A DNA stretch of 64,000 bases from Streptomyces chartreusis NRRL 3882. GTDB taxonomy: Bacteria > Actinomycetota > Actinomycetes > Streptomycetales > Streptomycetaceae. Below, in pieces: positions 43,581 to 52,638 of this stretch; the stretch's first letter is position 1; every line of letters starts with the position of its first letter. Under the pieces are notes generated by a model that did no database searches, was not told the DNA's origin, and saw only the letters and a program-made list of their open reading frames with translations. The stretch is taken from positions 6,080,001 to 6,144,000 of the forward strand of contig NZ_LT963352.1 of NCBI RefSeq assembly GCF_900236475.1, read 5' to 3'. A program made the position numbers and the translations under genes.

Positions 43581-44522
43581 ATGACGACCATGGCACAGGA
43601 GACAGCGGCCCATCCGCCCGAGGCGTCCGGCGACGCGGACGTCCGGCGGCACGAGCTGGCGGCGTTCCTGCGCAGCCGCCGGGAGCGGATCGCCCCCGAG
43701 CAGGTCGGCCTGCCCCGCGGCCGCCGGCGCCGTACGCCGGGTCTGCGCCGCGAGGAGGTCGCCCAGCTCTCCGCCGTGGGCGTCACCTGGTACACGTGGC
43801 TGGAGCAGGCCCGGGACATCCAGGTCTCCGTGCAGGTCCTCGACGCGCTGGCCCGCGCGCTGCTGCTCGACCCGAGCGAGCGCGCCCACCTCTTCCGGCT
43901 GGCCGGGGCCGCCGACCCGACGCCGGCGACCACGTGCCCGTCGGTCACGCCTGCGATGCGGGCGGTGCTGGAGCAGGTCGAGCCGTTCCCGGCGTGCCTC
44001 CAGAACAGCCGGTACGACATCCTCGCCCACAACCGCACGTACGGGCTGCTGCTGTGCGACCTGGACGCGGTGCCGCCCGAGGACCGCAACTGCATGGTCC
44101 TTTCCTACACGCACGCCGAGTGGCAGTCGTCGATCGTGCACCTGGAGGAGACGCAGCGGCTGATGGCCGCGCGCTTCCGGGCCGCGATGGCCGGTCATCT
44201 CGCCGAGCCCGCCTGGACGATGCTCCTGAAGCGACTGCGCACGGAGTCGCCCGCCTTCCGCACGGCCTGGGACCGCCACGAGGTCGTCGCCCACCGCACC
44301 AAACGCAAGGAGTTCCGCAACCGCCACGTCGGCCGCATCACCGTCGACCACACGGACTTCTGGCTGACACCGGGGACGGGCCCGCGGATCGTCACCTACG
44401 TCCCGGCCGACCAGGACTCGCGAGAGCGCCTGGAGAGGCTGCAAGCCATGGCGCTGAGCAGAGAATCCGACCTTCAGGGGCGCGGGGAACCGCACGACCA
44501 GCCACGACTCACCCGCAGCTAG
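43581..44522 (+). CDS. XRE regulator with MmyB-type ligand-binding domain
   Basis: A 313-residue regulator. The N-terminal helix-turn-helix spans about residues 25-85 (RRRRTPGLRREEVAQLSAVGVTWYTWLEQ, in part), and residues 110-275 form the MmyB-like PAS domain that binds a fatty acid or other hydrophobic ligand in relatives. It is divergent from the MFS exporter gene that it probably controls. The last 16 or so residues (QGRGEPHDQPRLTRS) are encoded by a copy of a dispersed intergenic repeat, so the natural protein end has been extended by repeat DNA. Confidence 0.88.
   Translation: MTTMAQETAAHPPEASGDADVRRHELAAFLRSRRERIAPEQVGLPRGRRRRTPGLRREEVAQLSAVGVTWYTWLEQARDIQVSVQVLDALARALLLDPSERAHLFRLAGAADPTPATTCPSVTPAMRAVLEQVEPFPACLQNSRYDILAHNRTYGLLLCDLDAVPPEDRNCMVLSYTHAEWQSSIVHLEETQRLMAARFRAAMAGHLAEPAWTMLLKRLRTESPAFRTAWDRHEVVAHRTKRKEFRNRHVGRITVDHTDFWLTPGTGPRIVTYVPADQDSRERLERLQAMALSRESDLQGRGEPHDQPRLTRS
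44475..44519. repeat. Intergenic repeat copy overlapping the regulator 3' end
   Basis: CAGGGGCGCGGGGAAC followed by CGCACGACCAGCCACGAC and ACCCGCAGC matches the repeat at 32217-32255 (CAGGGGCGCGGGGAACTGCG and CGACCGGCC). Here the copy lies inside the coding frame and supplies its last codons before the TAG. Confidence 0.65.
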
Positions 44523-45979
44523 GCACGCTCCGCGGCTGCCACCACATCCCGCACCTCCGCCGCCTCCAGCCTTTCAGCCGTCCGCTCGGCAGTCCCCCGA
44601 GCCCAGCGCCCACTGCTCACCGCCCCCAGCACCAGCACCGCGAGACCGCACGCCGCGATGATCCACCAGCCCGGCCGCGCGGCCGGCACGAACACCTCGC
44701 GGTACGAGGACGCGCCCACGCCGGAGGCGAGCACCGCGCCCACCACCGCGACGCCGAGCGTCTGGCCGAGCTGGCGGCTCGTGGAGGCGACGGCCGCGGC
44801 GACGCCCGCCTGGGCGCGTGGCATGCCGGAGACCGCCGTGTTGGTGATCGGCGCGTTGACGAAACCGAAGCCGATGCCGAACAGGACGTACCCAGCGAAG
44901 AGGGTGGTGTCGGAGGTCTCGGCCTCGAACGCGGCGAAGAGCAGGCCGCTGACCGTCATCGCGCAGCCCGCGACCAACAGCGGCAGACGCGGGCCCCGGC
45001 TGCCGACCAGGCGGCCGGAGAGCGGGGCGCACAGGAACGTCGGGGCCGCCATCGGCAGCATCCACAGGCCCGCCTCCAGGGCGTTCAGACCGCGGACGTT
45101 CTGCAGGTACAGCGTGGACAGGAACAGGAAGCCGCCGAGCGCGGCGAACGCGCTGACCGCGATCACCGTCGCCCCGCTGAACGGCGCCGAGCGGAAGAAG
45201 CGCAGGTCGATCAGCGGCTGCGCGCGCCGTGGTTCGTACCACAGCAGGCCGATCAGCGCGGCCAGGGCGACGACGGCCGCCGGGGCGATGGAGGCGAACG
45301 GCGTGCTCGGCGCCTCGATGATCGCGTACGTGAGCGTGCCGAACAGCGCGATCACCAGGAGCTGCCCGACCGGGTCCGGGCGGCGGGCCCTCGGTGCGCG
45401 GGACTCGGGGACGAAGCGCAGGGTGAGCAGGAGGGCGGCGAGCCCGACGGGCAGGTTGATCCAGAAGATCGAGCGCCAGCCGACCGACTCGACCAGGAGC
45501 CCCCCGACCAGCGGGCCGGCGGCCATCGAGATGCCGACGACCGCGCCCCACGCGCCGATCGCGCGGGCCCGCTCGCGCGGGTCGGTGAAGGTGTTGGTGA
45601 TGATCGACATGGCGACCGGGTTCAGCATCGAGCCGCCCACCGCCTGCACCATCCGGAAGGCGACCAGCGCCTGAAGGTTCGGCGCGAGGGAGCACAGCAC
45701 CGAGCCGAGGGTGAAGACGATCAGGCCCGCCATGAAGACGCGCTTGCGGCCGATCCGGTCGGCCGTGGAGCCCGCGAGCATCAGCAGCGAGGCCAGGACC
45801 AGGGTGTACGCGTCGATGGTCCACTGCAGGCCCGACGTACTCGCGTGCAGGTCCTGCTGCATCGACGGCAGGGCCACGTTCAGGACCGTGTTGTCCAGGC
45901 TCACGATCAGCAGGCTCATGCAGCAGATCGCGAGCACCAGCATGCGGCGGCGGGGGCTGAGCTCGGGCATGGGCTCCAT
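44519..45979 (-). CDS. MFS transporter, EmrB/QacA-type (DHA2)
   Basis: A 486-residue, fourteen-span drug exporter. Clear motifs: LIVSLDNTVLNVALPSMQQDL near residue 25 (in part), motif A GSTADRIGRKRVFMAG, and motif C GPLVGGLLVESVGWRSIFWINLPVG (in part). The start at 45979 (MEPMPE) can be replaced by an internal ATG three codons later. It overlaps the MmyB-type regulator gene by 4 bp at the 3' ends (convergent) and is divergent from dusB. No dedicated regulator sits upstream. Confidence 0.9.
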   Translation of the reverse strand: MEPMPELSPRRRMLVLAICCMSLLIVSLDNTVLNVALPSMQQDLHASTSGLQWTIDAYTLVLASLLMLAGSTADRIGRKRVFMAGLIVFTLGSVLCSLAPNLQALVAFRMVQAVGGSMLNPVAMSIITNTFTDPRERARAIGAWGAVVGISMAAGPLVGGLLVESVGWRSIFWINLPVGLAALLLTLRFVPESRAPRARRPDPVGQLLVIALFGTLTYAIIEAPSTPFASIAPAAVVALAALIGLLWYEPRRAQPLIDLRFFRSAPFSGATVIAVSAFAALGGFLFLSTLYLQNVRGLNALEAGLWMLPMAAPTFLCAPLSGRLVGSRGPRLPLLVAGCAMTVSGLLFAAFEAETSDTTLFAGYVLFGIGFGFVNAPITNTAVSGMPRAQAGVAAAVASTSRQLGQTLGVAVVGAVLASGVGASSYREVFVPAARPGWWIIAACGLAVLVLGAVSSGRWARGTAERTAERLEAAEVRDVVAAAERA

Positions 45980-46048
45980 CGTACGCCGATTTCGATAGTG
46001 TGGCTAACTAATGAATTTTGCCTTTTCATTGCACGGCACAATGGAGGC

Positions 46049-47179
46049 ATGTCCACGCCCCTCCGGATCGGCCCGCACACCGTCCAGCCGCCCGTCGTCC
46101 TGGCTCCCATGGCCGGGATCACCAACGCGCCCTTCCGCACCCTGTGCAGAGAGTTCAGCGGCGGCAAGGGCCTGTTCGTCAGCGAGATGATCACCACCAG
46201 GGCGCTGGTCGAGCGCAACGAGAAGACGATGCAGCTCATTCACTTCGACGCGAGTGAGCGCCCCCGGTCCATCCAGCTGTACGGAGTGGACCCGGCGACC
46301 GTCGGCAAGGCCGTCCGCATGATCGCGGAGGAGGACCTCGCCGACCACATCGACCTGAACTTCGGCTGCCCGGTGCCCAAGGTGACCCGGAAGGGCGGCG
46401 GGTCCGCGCTCCCGTACAAGCGGCATCTGCTGCGTGCCATCCTGCGCGAGGCGGTCAGCGGCGCCGGCGAGCTGCCCGTGACGATGAAGATGCGCAAGGG
46501 CATCGACGACGACCACATCACCTACCTCGACGCGGGCCGGATCGCCGTCGAGGAGGGCGTCACCGCCATCGCCCTGCACGGCCGCACGGCCGCCCAGCAC
46601 TACGGCGGCACCGCCGACTGGGACGCCATCGCCCGCCTGAAGGAGCACGTGCCGGAGATCCCCGTGCTCGGCAACGGCGACATCTGGTCGGCCGAGGACG
46701 CCCTGCGGATGGTCCGGGAGACCGGCTGCGACGGAGTGGTCGTGGGGCGCGGATGTCTCGGGCGGCCCTGGCTGTTCGCGGACCTGGTGGCCGCCTTCGA
46801 GGGCCGTGAGGACTACCGCAGGCCCACCCTCCGGGAAGTCGCCGACGTCATGGTCCGGCACGCCACGCTGCTCGGCGAGTGGATCGGGGACGAGTCGCGG
46901 GGCGTGATCGACTTCCGCAAGCACGTCGCCTGGTACCTGAAGGGCTTCGCGGTCGGCTCCGAGATGCGCAAGCGGCTCGCGATCACCTCGTCGCTCGAAG
47001 AGCTGCGGGCCGGTCTCGACGAGCTGGACCTCGACCAGCCCTGGCCCGTCGGCGCCGACGGGCCCCGGGGCCGTACGTCCGGCAACAACCGGGTGGTGCT
47101 GCCGGACGGCTGGCTCAAGGACCCGTACGACTGCGCGGGCATCAGCGAGGACGCGGAGCTGGACACCTCCGGCGGCTGA
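46049..47179 (+). CDS. dusB: tRNA-dihydrouridine synthase DusB
   Basis: A 376-residue flavoenzyme that reduces uridine to dihydrouridine in tRNA. The TIM barrel begins VVLAPMAGITNAPFR, the catalytic Cys is Cys107 in NFGCPVPKV, and the FMN-phosphate loops appear as VLGNGDIWS and VVGRGCLGRPWLF. ATG 46049 has GGAGG only 1 nt upstream, too close for normal use, so a leaderless or weakly initiated start is possible; no better in-frame start is seen. The stop touches the stop of the convergent sulfatase-like gene. Confidence 0.93.
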   Translation: MSTPLRIGPHTVQPPVVLAPMAGITNAPFRTLCREFSGGKGLFVSEMITTRALVERNEKTMQLIHFDASERPRSIQLYGVDPATVGKAVRMIAEEDLADHIDLNFGCPVPKVTRKGGGSALPYKRHLLRAILREAVSGAGELPVTMKMRKGIDDDHITYLDAGRIAVEEGVTAIALHGRTAAQHYGGTADWDAIARLKEHVPEIPVLGNGDIWSAEDALRMVRETGCDGVVVGRGCLGRPWLFADLVAAFEGREDYRRPTLREVADVMVRHATLLGEWIGDESRGVIDFRKHVAWYLKGFAVGSEMRKRLAITSSLEELRAGLDELDLDQPWPVGADGPRGRTSGNNRVVLPDGWLKDPYDCAGISEDAELDTSGG

Positions 47180-48964
47180 TCAGCCGGCCGAGGGGTGCGG
47201 TGTGGAGCCGAACGCCCTGAGGAAGCGGTCGCGGAACGCGCTCATCTTCCAGACGGGGGCGTCGCGGTCCGGCTTGAGGCCTTCCGTCCAGTTCCAGTCC
47301 GCGACCTGGTCGAGGACCTTCGGGTCCTTCGCGACGATCGACACCGGCACGTCCCGGCTGGCGCGGTTGCCGCTGACCCGGGCGATGGGCTGGTGGTCAC
47401 CGAGGAAGACCAGGACGGTGTCGTCGGTGCCGTAGCGCTCCAGCCACTGGGTGAGGCTGGTGACCGAGTACTGGATGGACTTGCCGTACTCCTGCCGGGA
47501 CCTGGTGGTGTCGGTGATGACGTCGGCGGCCTTCTCGCCGGACTTCTGGATGGCGTCGAAGACCGAGCCGTCGCCCAGTTCGTCCCAGCCGACCGTCTTC
47601 GGGATGGGCGCCCAGGGCTGGTGGCTGGAGGTCAGGATGACGAACGACATCAGCGGCTTGTCGCGCTTCTCGCCGTGCACCTGGCGCTGGAACGCCTCCA
47701 GCGCGTACTGGTCGGGCATCGTCGACCAGCTGAACTTCGGGCCCCGGTAGCCCAGGTCGAAGGCGTCGTAGAGCTTGTCGAGGCCGTACCACTTCTCCTC
47801 CGGCCAGCCCTTCTGCACGCCCGGCATCACACCGACCGTGTCCCAGGCGCCGGTCTTCTGGAACGCCTTGGTGAGGGTGAGGTGGTCGCCCGCGGTGACC
47901 GTGCGGTAGCGGCGCTGGTTGTCGATCCACAGGCCGGACATGGTCGTGGAGTGGCCGAGCCAGCTGCTGCCGCCGTAGGTCGCCGAGGTCAGCCAGCCGC
48001 TGCGGGCGTGGAAGCCGGCCTTCGCCAGGGCCTCGGTGCTCGTGTCGAGGGTGCGGTCGACGCCGGGTGCCATGATCGGGTCCTCGACGGCGCTGCGGCC
48101 GTAGCTCTCGATGAACGTGAAGATCACGTCCTTGCCGCGCAGGTCGGGCAGGAGCTGACCGGGCGGGGTGTTGCCGAAGGTGTCCGCCTTCGACTGCCGC
48201 ACGAACGCCGCCTCGTCCCGCAGCGACTCCACCGTCCGCTGCGCGTGCACCCGGAGGGCCCCGGCACCGCGCTCGGAGGCGATCGGGCCGCCGAACAGCG
48301 TCAGGCCGAGGGCGGAGCAGGTGACCCAGACGGTGCCGGCGAGCAGGGCGCCCTTGGTCGCCCGGATCCGGTGGCGGGCCAGTACGTCGCCGAGCCGGAT
48401 CGTCGCCGCGACCATGACGGCCGCCACGAGCAGGACGAGCACGACCGCGCCGACGGCGGCGGCGGTCGCGACGCCGGCGCCCAGCGTGTCCTCGACGTAC
48501 GCCCGGGCATCCGGGAGCAGGTCCCAGTCCAGCGCGGCGTTGAAGCCCCGGCCCAGGTACTCGTTGAACCCCATGTCGAGCAGGTTCACCGTGGTCAGCG
48601 CGGCCAGACCGAGCCCGTACAGCACCGCCGCCGCCAGCCGGGCCCGGCGCGGCAGCACCAGCATCACGACGGCTCCGACGACCGCCTCCGCCGGGATCCG
48701 CGCGAAGCGCTCCGGCTCGACGGCGGGCAGGGTGTTGGGCAGGAGCAGCGCCCCGAGGACCAGGACGGCGGCGAGGGCGGTGGTGGTCAGGCGGAGGGCA
48801 CGGGCGGCCCGGGGGTGACGGGTGCGCCAGGTGCGGAGGGGGGTGAGGCGGGAGCCGGGGGCGGGAGTCCCCCCTTCCTCTGGGATGACCTCCTGCTGCG
48901 TCTCGGGTTCGTCCTCCGAGCTGCCCGGCTGCGACGGCTGGCGGAAGCGTGTGAAGACAGGCAC
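47180..48964 (-). CDS. Sulfatase-fold membrane protein (LTA synthase-like)
   Basis: A 594-residue protein with a cytoplasmic N-terminal tail, about five membrane spans between residues 60 and 235, and a large extracytoplasmic alkaline-phosphatase/sulfatase fold. Family blocks: DVIFTFIESYGRSAVED at the first metal site, YGGSSWLGHSTTMSGLW around the expected nucleophile, and VLVFLGDHQPIARVSG for the His/Asp metal ligands. The layout resembles phosphoglycerol or phosphoethanolamine transferases acting on cell-surface polymers. The start is GTG 48964. The substrate is unknown. Confidence 0.82.
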   Translation of the reverse strand: MPVFTRFRQPSQPGSSEDEPETQQEVIPEEGGTPAPGSRLTPLRTWRTRHPRAARALRLTTTALAAVLVLGALLLPNTLPAVEPERFARIPAEAVVGAVVMLVLPRRARLAAAVLYGLGLAALTTVNLLDMGFNEYLGRGFNAALDWDLLPDARAYVEDTLGAGVATAAAVGAVVLVLLVAAVMVAATIRLGDVLARHRIRATKGALLAGTVWVTCSALGLTLFGGPIASERGAGALRVHAQRTVESLRDEAAFVRQSKADTFGNTPPGQLLPDLRGKDVIFTFIESYGRSAVEDPIMAPGVDRTLDTSTEALAKAGFHARSGWLTSATYGGSSWLGHSTTMSGLWIDNQRRYRTVTAGDHLTLTKAFQKTGAWDTVGVMPGVQKGWPEEKWYGLDKLYDAFDLGYRGPKFSWSTMPDQYALEAFQRQVHGEKRDKPLMSFVILTSSHQPWAPIPKTVGWDELGDGSVFDAIQKSGEKAADVITDTTRSRQEYGKSIQYSVTSLTQWLERYGTDDTVLVFLGDHQPIARVSGNRASRDVPVSIVAKDPKVLDQVADWNWTEGLKPDRDAPVWKMSAFRDRFLRAFGSTPHPSAG

Positions 48965-49117
48965 CCGGAGGTCCTTCCCGTACGAAACCCGGTGGGGTGG
49001 CGGACCCGCGTGGGGGTACGGGTCCGCCGCAGTTCCGTACGGGGCGCCCGGCAGGCGCGTTCAGCCCACCGGGCCAGCGCTCGGCAAACACCGGGCAAAC
49101 GCCCGGCCAACTGGCCC

Positions 49118-51055
49118 TCAGGCGCCGCCGACCGCCGTGAGCAGGGCCAACGGGGCCGACGCCGACCGGGATTCACGTACGCACGCGTGCGGGTACGGCA
49201 CCGGCTCGGGGTGGGTGTCGCGGCCGTAGCCCGCGAGGACCTCCGGCAGCCGGTGGCCGGTCGCGCTCGCCGCGTCGACCAGGCCGCGGGCGATCGCGCG
49301 GGCCTCGTCGTGCAGCCCGTAGCGGGCCAGGCCCAGCGCGATCAGCGCGTTGTCGTGCGGCCAGACCGAGCCGCGGTGGTAGGAGAGCGGGTGGTAGGCG
49401 GGCTGGCCGGCGGCCAGGGTGCGCACGCCCCAGCCGGAGAAGAAGTCCGGCTCCAGCAGGCGTCGGCCGACCTGCTCGCCGTACTCCTTGTCCAGCAGGC
49501 CCGACCACAGCAGATGCCCGGCGTCGGAGGCGAGCGCGTCGACCTGTCCGCCCCGGCCGTCGAGCGCGAGTGCCGGGAAGGAGTGCTCCGGCATCCAGAA
49601 GTCCCGCTGGAAACGGTCGCGCAGGTCACCGGCCGCCTGCTCCAGCAGGTCCGCGTACGTCCCGTCCTGCCAGACCGTGCGCGCGAGCCACGCCGTGCGG
49701 CGCAGCGCGTCGTACGCGTAGCCCTGGGCGCCCGCGGCCGTCACCGGGCCGTTGGGGCGGGTGCCTTCGGCGGAGCAGATGGCGCCGGGGGAGTCCTTCC
49801 AGTTCTGGTTGGCGAGGCCGCCCCGGTCGGCGCGGTACACGAGGTAGCCGCGCGAGGTCAGGCCGCCGTGGTCGAGCATCCAGCCGACCGCCGCCCGGGC
49901 ATGCGGCTCCAGACGGCGGGCCAGGCCGGTGTCGCCGGTCTGCTCGGTGTACGCGCCGAGCAGGACGAGGAACAGGGGCGTGGCGTCGACCGAGCCGTAG
50001 TAGCGGCCGTAGGGGACCTGGCCGAAGTGCGCCAGTTCGCCGTGCCGCACCTCGTGCACGATCTTCCCGGGCTGGGCGACCTCGCTGGCACCGGCGTCCG
50101 TGGCCTGGGTCGCGGCGAGCGCGGGCAGGGTGGCGGCGGCCAGCCGGGGCCGGTAGGGCAGGGCGAACAGCGAGGTCAGCAGCGCGTCCCGGCCCAGCAG
50201 GGTCAGGAACCAGGGGGCACCGGCGGCCGGGACGCGCAGTTCCTCCCCGTCCGGGCCCGTCGCCGGGACCTGGAGCGCGGCCAGGTCGGCGAGACCCCGG
50301 GTGCAGGCAGCGGACAGCTCCGGCCAGCCGGCCGGCAGGGCCACGCCCTCCATGAACCGGCCTTCCCGGGCGAGGAGTTGCTGCTGGAGGGCGGCGGGGG
50401 AGCGGGGCACGCGCAGGGCGCGCTTGTCGCCGTGCGGGCGGGCCATGACCCGCAGGACCAGCTCGGCCGTGCCGTGCGGTTCGAGGTCCAGGTTCCACAC
50501 CAGGCGGCGGGCGCCGGTGCCGGTCTCCTCCACGGCGTCCGGCTGGGGCTCGGCCGTCACGGTCGTGACGGACCGCCACTCGCCGCGCCGGTAGCTGAAC
50601 TCCACGCCGTGCCGGAGGACCTGGCGGGAGCGGACGGCACCGGCCTTCGTGTAGGTGCGCTGGTCGGCGCGCAGCTCGAACTGGTCGGTGAAGTCGGCGT
50701 CGGCGGTGACCGCGAGGCGGACCGTCGTCGGCACCGGGCGGTTGCTGGTGACTCGCAGCGACTCGACGAACGAGGCGTCCCCGACGGCCTGTTCGCGGAA
50801 GAGCGTGTACGCGGGCGGCTCGCTGCGGCCGCCGCGCGGGACGAGCACGCAGCGCGCGGTGTCCCCGTCGGCCACCGGCGTCAGCGTGTCCGGCACGGCT
50901 CCGTCGACGGTGAGCTGCCACCGGCTCAGATGCCGCGCGTCCCGTACGAACATTCCGTCCGGGGCGCTGCCGCCCCGGTAGCCGCTGATGTCGCCGCGGT
51001 CGCCGACGGCGGCGAACGTCCCGCCGTGCACGAGCAGATGATGCCGGTCCGTCAT
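49118..51055 (-). CDS. Glycogen debranching-type amylo-alpha-1,6-glucosidase
   Basis: A 645-residue cytoplasmic protein. The N-terminal beta domain (residues 1 to about 210, with MFVRDARHLSRWQLTVDG) is the glycogen-debranching N-terminal domain, and an (alpha/alpha)6 catalytic barrel follows, with FLTLLGRDALLTSLF, PYGRYYGSVDATPLFLVLL, WKDSPGAI and YHRGSVWPHDNALIALGL as conserved active-site segments. This family acts on branched glucans or on plant-type oligosaccharides. The ATG at 51055 overlaps the upstream gene stop as ATGA. Confidence 0.88.
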   Translation of the reverse strand: MTDRHHLLVHGGTFAAVGDRGDISGYRGGSAPDGMFVRDARHLSRWQLTVDGAVPDTLTPVADGDTARCVLVPRGGRSEPPAYTLFREQAVGDASFVESLRVTSNRPVPTTVRLAVTADADFTDQFELRADQRTYTKAGAVRSRQVLRHGVEFSYRRGEWRSVTTVTAEPQPDAVEETGTGARRLVWNLDLEPHGTAELVLRVMARPHGDKRALRVPRSPAALQQQLLAREGRFMEGVALPAGWPELSAACTRGLADLAALQVPATGPDGEELRVPAAGAPWFLTLLGRDALLTSLFALPYRPRLAAATLPALAATQATDAGASEVAQPGKIVHEVRHGELAHFGQVPYGRYYGSVDATPLFLVLLGAYTEQTGDTGLARRLEPHARAAVGWMLDHGGLTSRGYLVYRADRGGLANQNWKDSPGAICSAEGTRPNGPVTAAGAQGYAYDALRRTAWLARTVWQDGTYADLLEQAAGDLRDRFQRDFWMPEHSFPALALDGRGGQVDALASDAGHLLWSGLLDKEYGEQVGRRLLEPDFFSGWGVRTLAAGQPAYHPLSYHRGSVWPHDNALIALGLARYGLHDEARAIARGLVDAASATGHRLPEVLAGYGRDTHPEPVPYPHACVRESRSASAPLALLTAVGGA

Positions 51056-52518
51056 GCCCGGTCCTCTCCCTTGATCGCCGTGACGCCGTTCCTGTCCCGT
51101 GCGGGCCGGTCGTGCAGCAGGTCGAGCGTGAGCGCGGCGGTCCAGCCGAAGCCGGTGGCGCCGCAGGCCTGTGCGGTGTACGGGTCCACGTACTCCGCGA
51201 AGTCGGAGGCGCCCGCGGTGTGCAGGATCCCCCTGCGCAGGGCGTCGGCCCGGCCGCGCTCGCCGTGCAGCCGCAGCCCGCGCTCCAGCAGCCAGCTGGT
51301 GTTGAACCAGGCCGGGCCGCGCCAGTAGCGGTGCGGGTCGAAGGCCTCGCCGAGCAGGTCGTAGCTGGGCACCAGCCGGGTCGTGCCGCCGAGCCCGAAA
51401 TGCGGGCCGCTCAGGGTGCGCACCAGGGTGGCCGCCAGGTCGCGCGGCAGGCTCGGCAGCAGCAGCGGTACGAGCCCGGAGACACCGCGCTCGGGGATCA
51501 GCTCCCCGGCGCACACGTCCCGGCACAGGAACATCCCCGCCGACGGCTCCCACAGCCGCTCCACCAGGGCGGCGGTGAGGCGCTCGGCGCGGTCCTGCCG
51601 GGCCGAGGCCGCAGCGCCCAGCTCGTGGGCGATCCGGGCCAGGGCGTACTCGGAGGCGATGAGCAGGGCGTTGAACGCCGGGTCCTCCACGGCGAAATCG
51701 CCCGCCCGTCTCCCACCACCGCCCTCAACCGAGGCCCTGCGGGCCGCACCCCCGATTCCACCGTCGGCGTATCCACGGTCCCGGTAGTCGGCCGCCAGTC
51801 GCACGTACCGCCCGTAGTCCAGGTCCGTCGGCCGGTCCTCGGGGGAGCCGTGGGCGAGGTCGGCGCGGCGGAAGGAGCGGGCCGGGGCCGGAGTGACCCG
51901 GGAGAGCGGACGGTCCCAGCAGGGGCTGTTGTCCATACCCTGTTCCCAGGGGTGCACGACGGACACCAGCCCGCCCCCGCCCAGGTCGCGCCGGTGCAGC
52001 AGGTACCGGTGCCAGGCCGCGAGCCGGGGATACACCCGGGTGAGGAAGCCGCGCGCCCGGGACAGACCGGGGTCGGCGAGGTGCACCAGCCACGCGGCCA
52101 GCGCGTGGACCGGTGGCTGCACGATCCCTGAGGTCTGTACGGTGCGCGGGGCGCCCGCGGCGCGCCCCGCGGTCGAGGAGCGCCAGAAGTCGGGGCTCGG
52201 GAAGTACGCGTCGAGCGGGACGGAGGGGTTGAAGACGATGTGCGGGATGCGCCCGTCGGCCCACTGGGCCGCCAGCAGCGTCTCCAGTTCCGTCTGCGCC
52301 CGTAACGGCGACAGGTGTCTCAGGCCGATCGCGATGAACGCCGAGTCCCATGACCACTGGTGCGGATACAGACCGCGCGAGGGCACCGTGGACGTGCCCG
52401 TCCAGCCGGCCTCCAGCACGGCGGCGGCCCTGACGTGCAGCGGTGACGCGGTACTGGACGGATCGTATGCAACGGTTCGTCCCGTGGGACGAGGGGCGCG
52501 TTGGGCGGTGCTGTCCAC
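51052..52518 (-). CDS. MGH1-like (GH63-type) glycoside hydrolase
   Basis: A 488-residue (alpha/alpha)6-barrel glycosidase similar to mannosylglycerate hydrolase MGH1 and GH63/GH37 proteins. Typical segments: LYPHQWSWDSAFIAIGLRHL near residue 45, VHPWEQGMDNSPCWD near 170, and YWRGPAWFNTSWLLERGLRLHG in the C-terminal half (in part). The GTG at 52518 has GGAGAG upstream. It is the first gene of a two-gene operon with the debranching-type enzyme and is divergent from a ROK regulator. The substrate is probably a mannosyl or glucosyl glycerate/trehalose-like compound, but this is inference. Confidence 0.85.
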   Translation of the reverse strand: MDSTAQRAPRPTGRTVAYDPSSTASPLHVRAAAVLEAGWTGTSTVPSRGLYPHQWSWDSAFIAIGLRHLSPLRAQTELETLLAAQWADGRIPHIVFNPSVPLDAYFPSPDFWRSSTAGRAAGAPRTVQTSGIVQPPVHALAAWLVHLADPGLSRARGFLTRVYPRLAAWHRYLLHRRDLGGGGLVSVVHPWEQGMDNSPCWDRPLSRVTPAPARSFRRADLAHGSPEDRPTDLDYGRYVRLAADYRDRGYADGGIGGAARRASVEGGGGRRAGDFAVEDPAFNALLIASEYALARIAHELGAAASARQDRAERLTAALVERLWEPSAGMFLCRDVCAGELIPERGVSGLVPLLLPSLPRDLAATLVRTLSGPHFGLGGTTRLVPSYDLLGEAFDPHRYWRGPAWFNTSWLLERGLRLHGERGRADALRRGILHTAGASDFAEYVDPYTAQACGATGFGWTAALTLDLLHDRPARDRNGVTAIKGEDRA

Positions 52519-52638
52519 TCGGGGCTCTCCGGAAGACGTCCGGCCGGCCGGTTCGGCTGCGGCTACCGTGGGGTTACGTCTATTTAACACGCAAAACCCA
52601 CTATGTAAGGCAAGGTTGAGAAACACAAGGGGGTGTGC

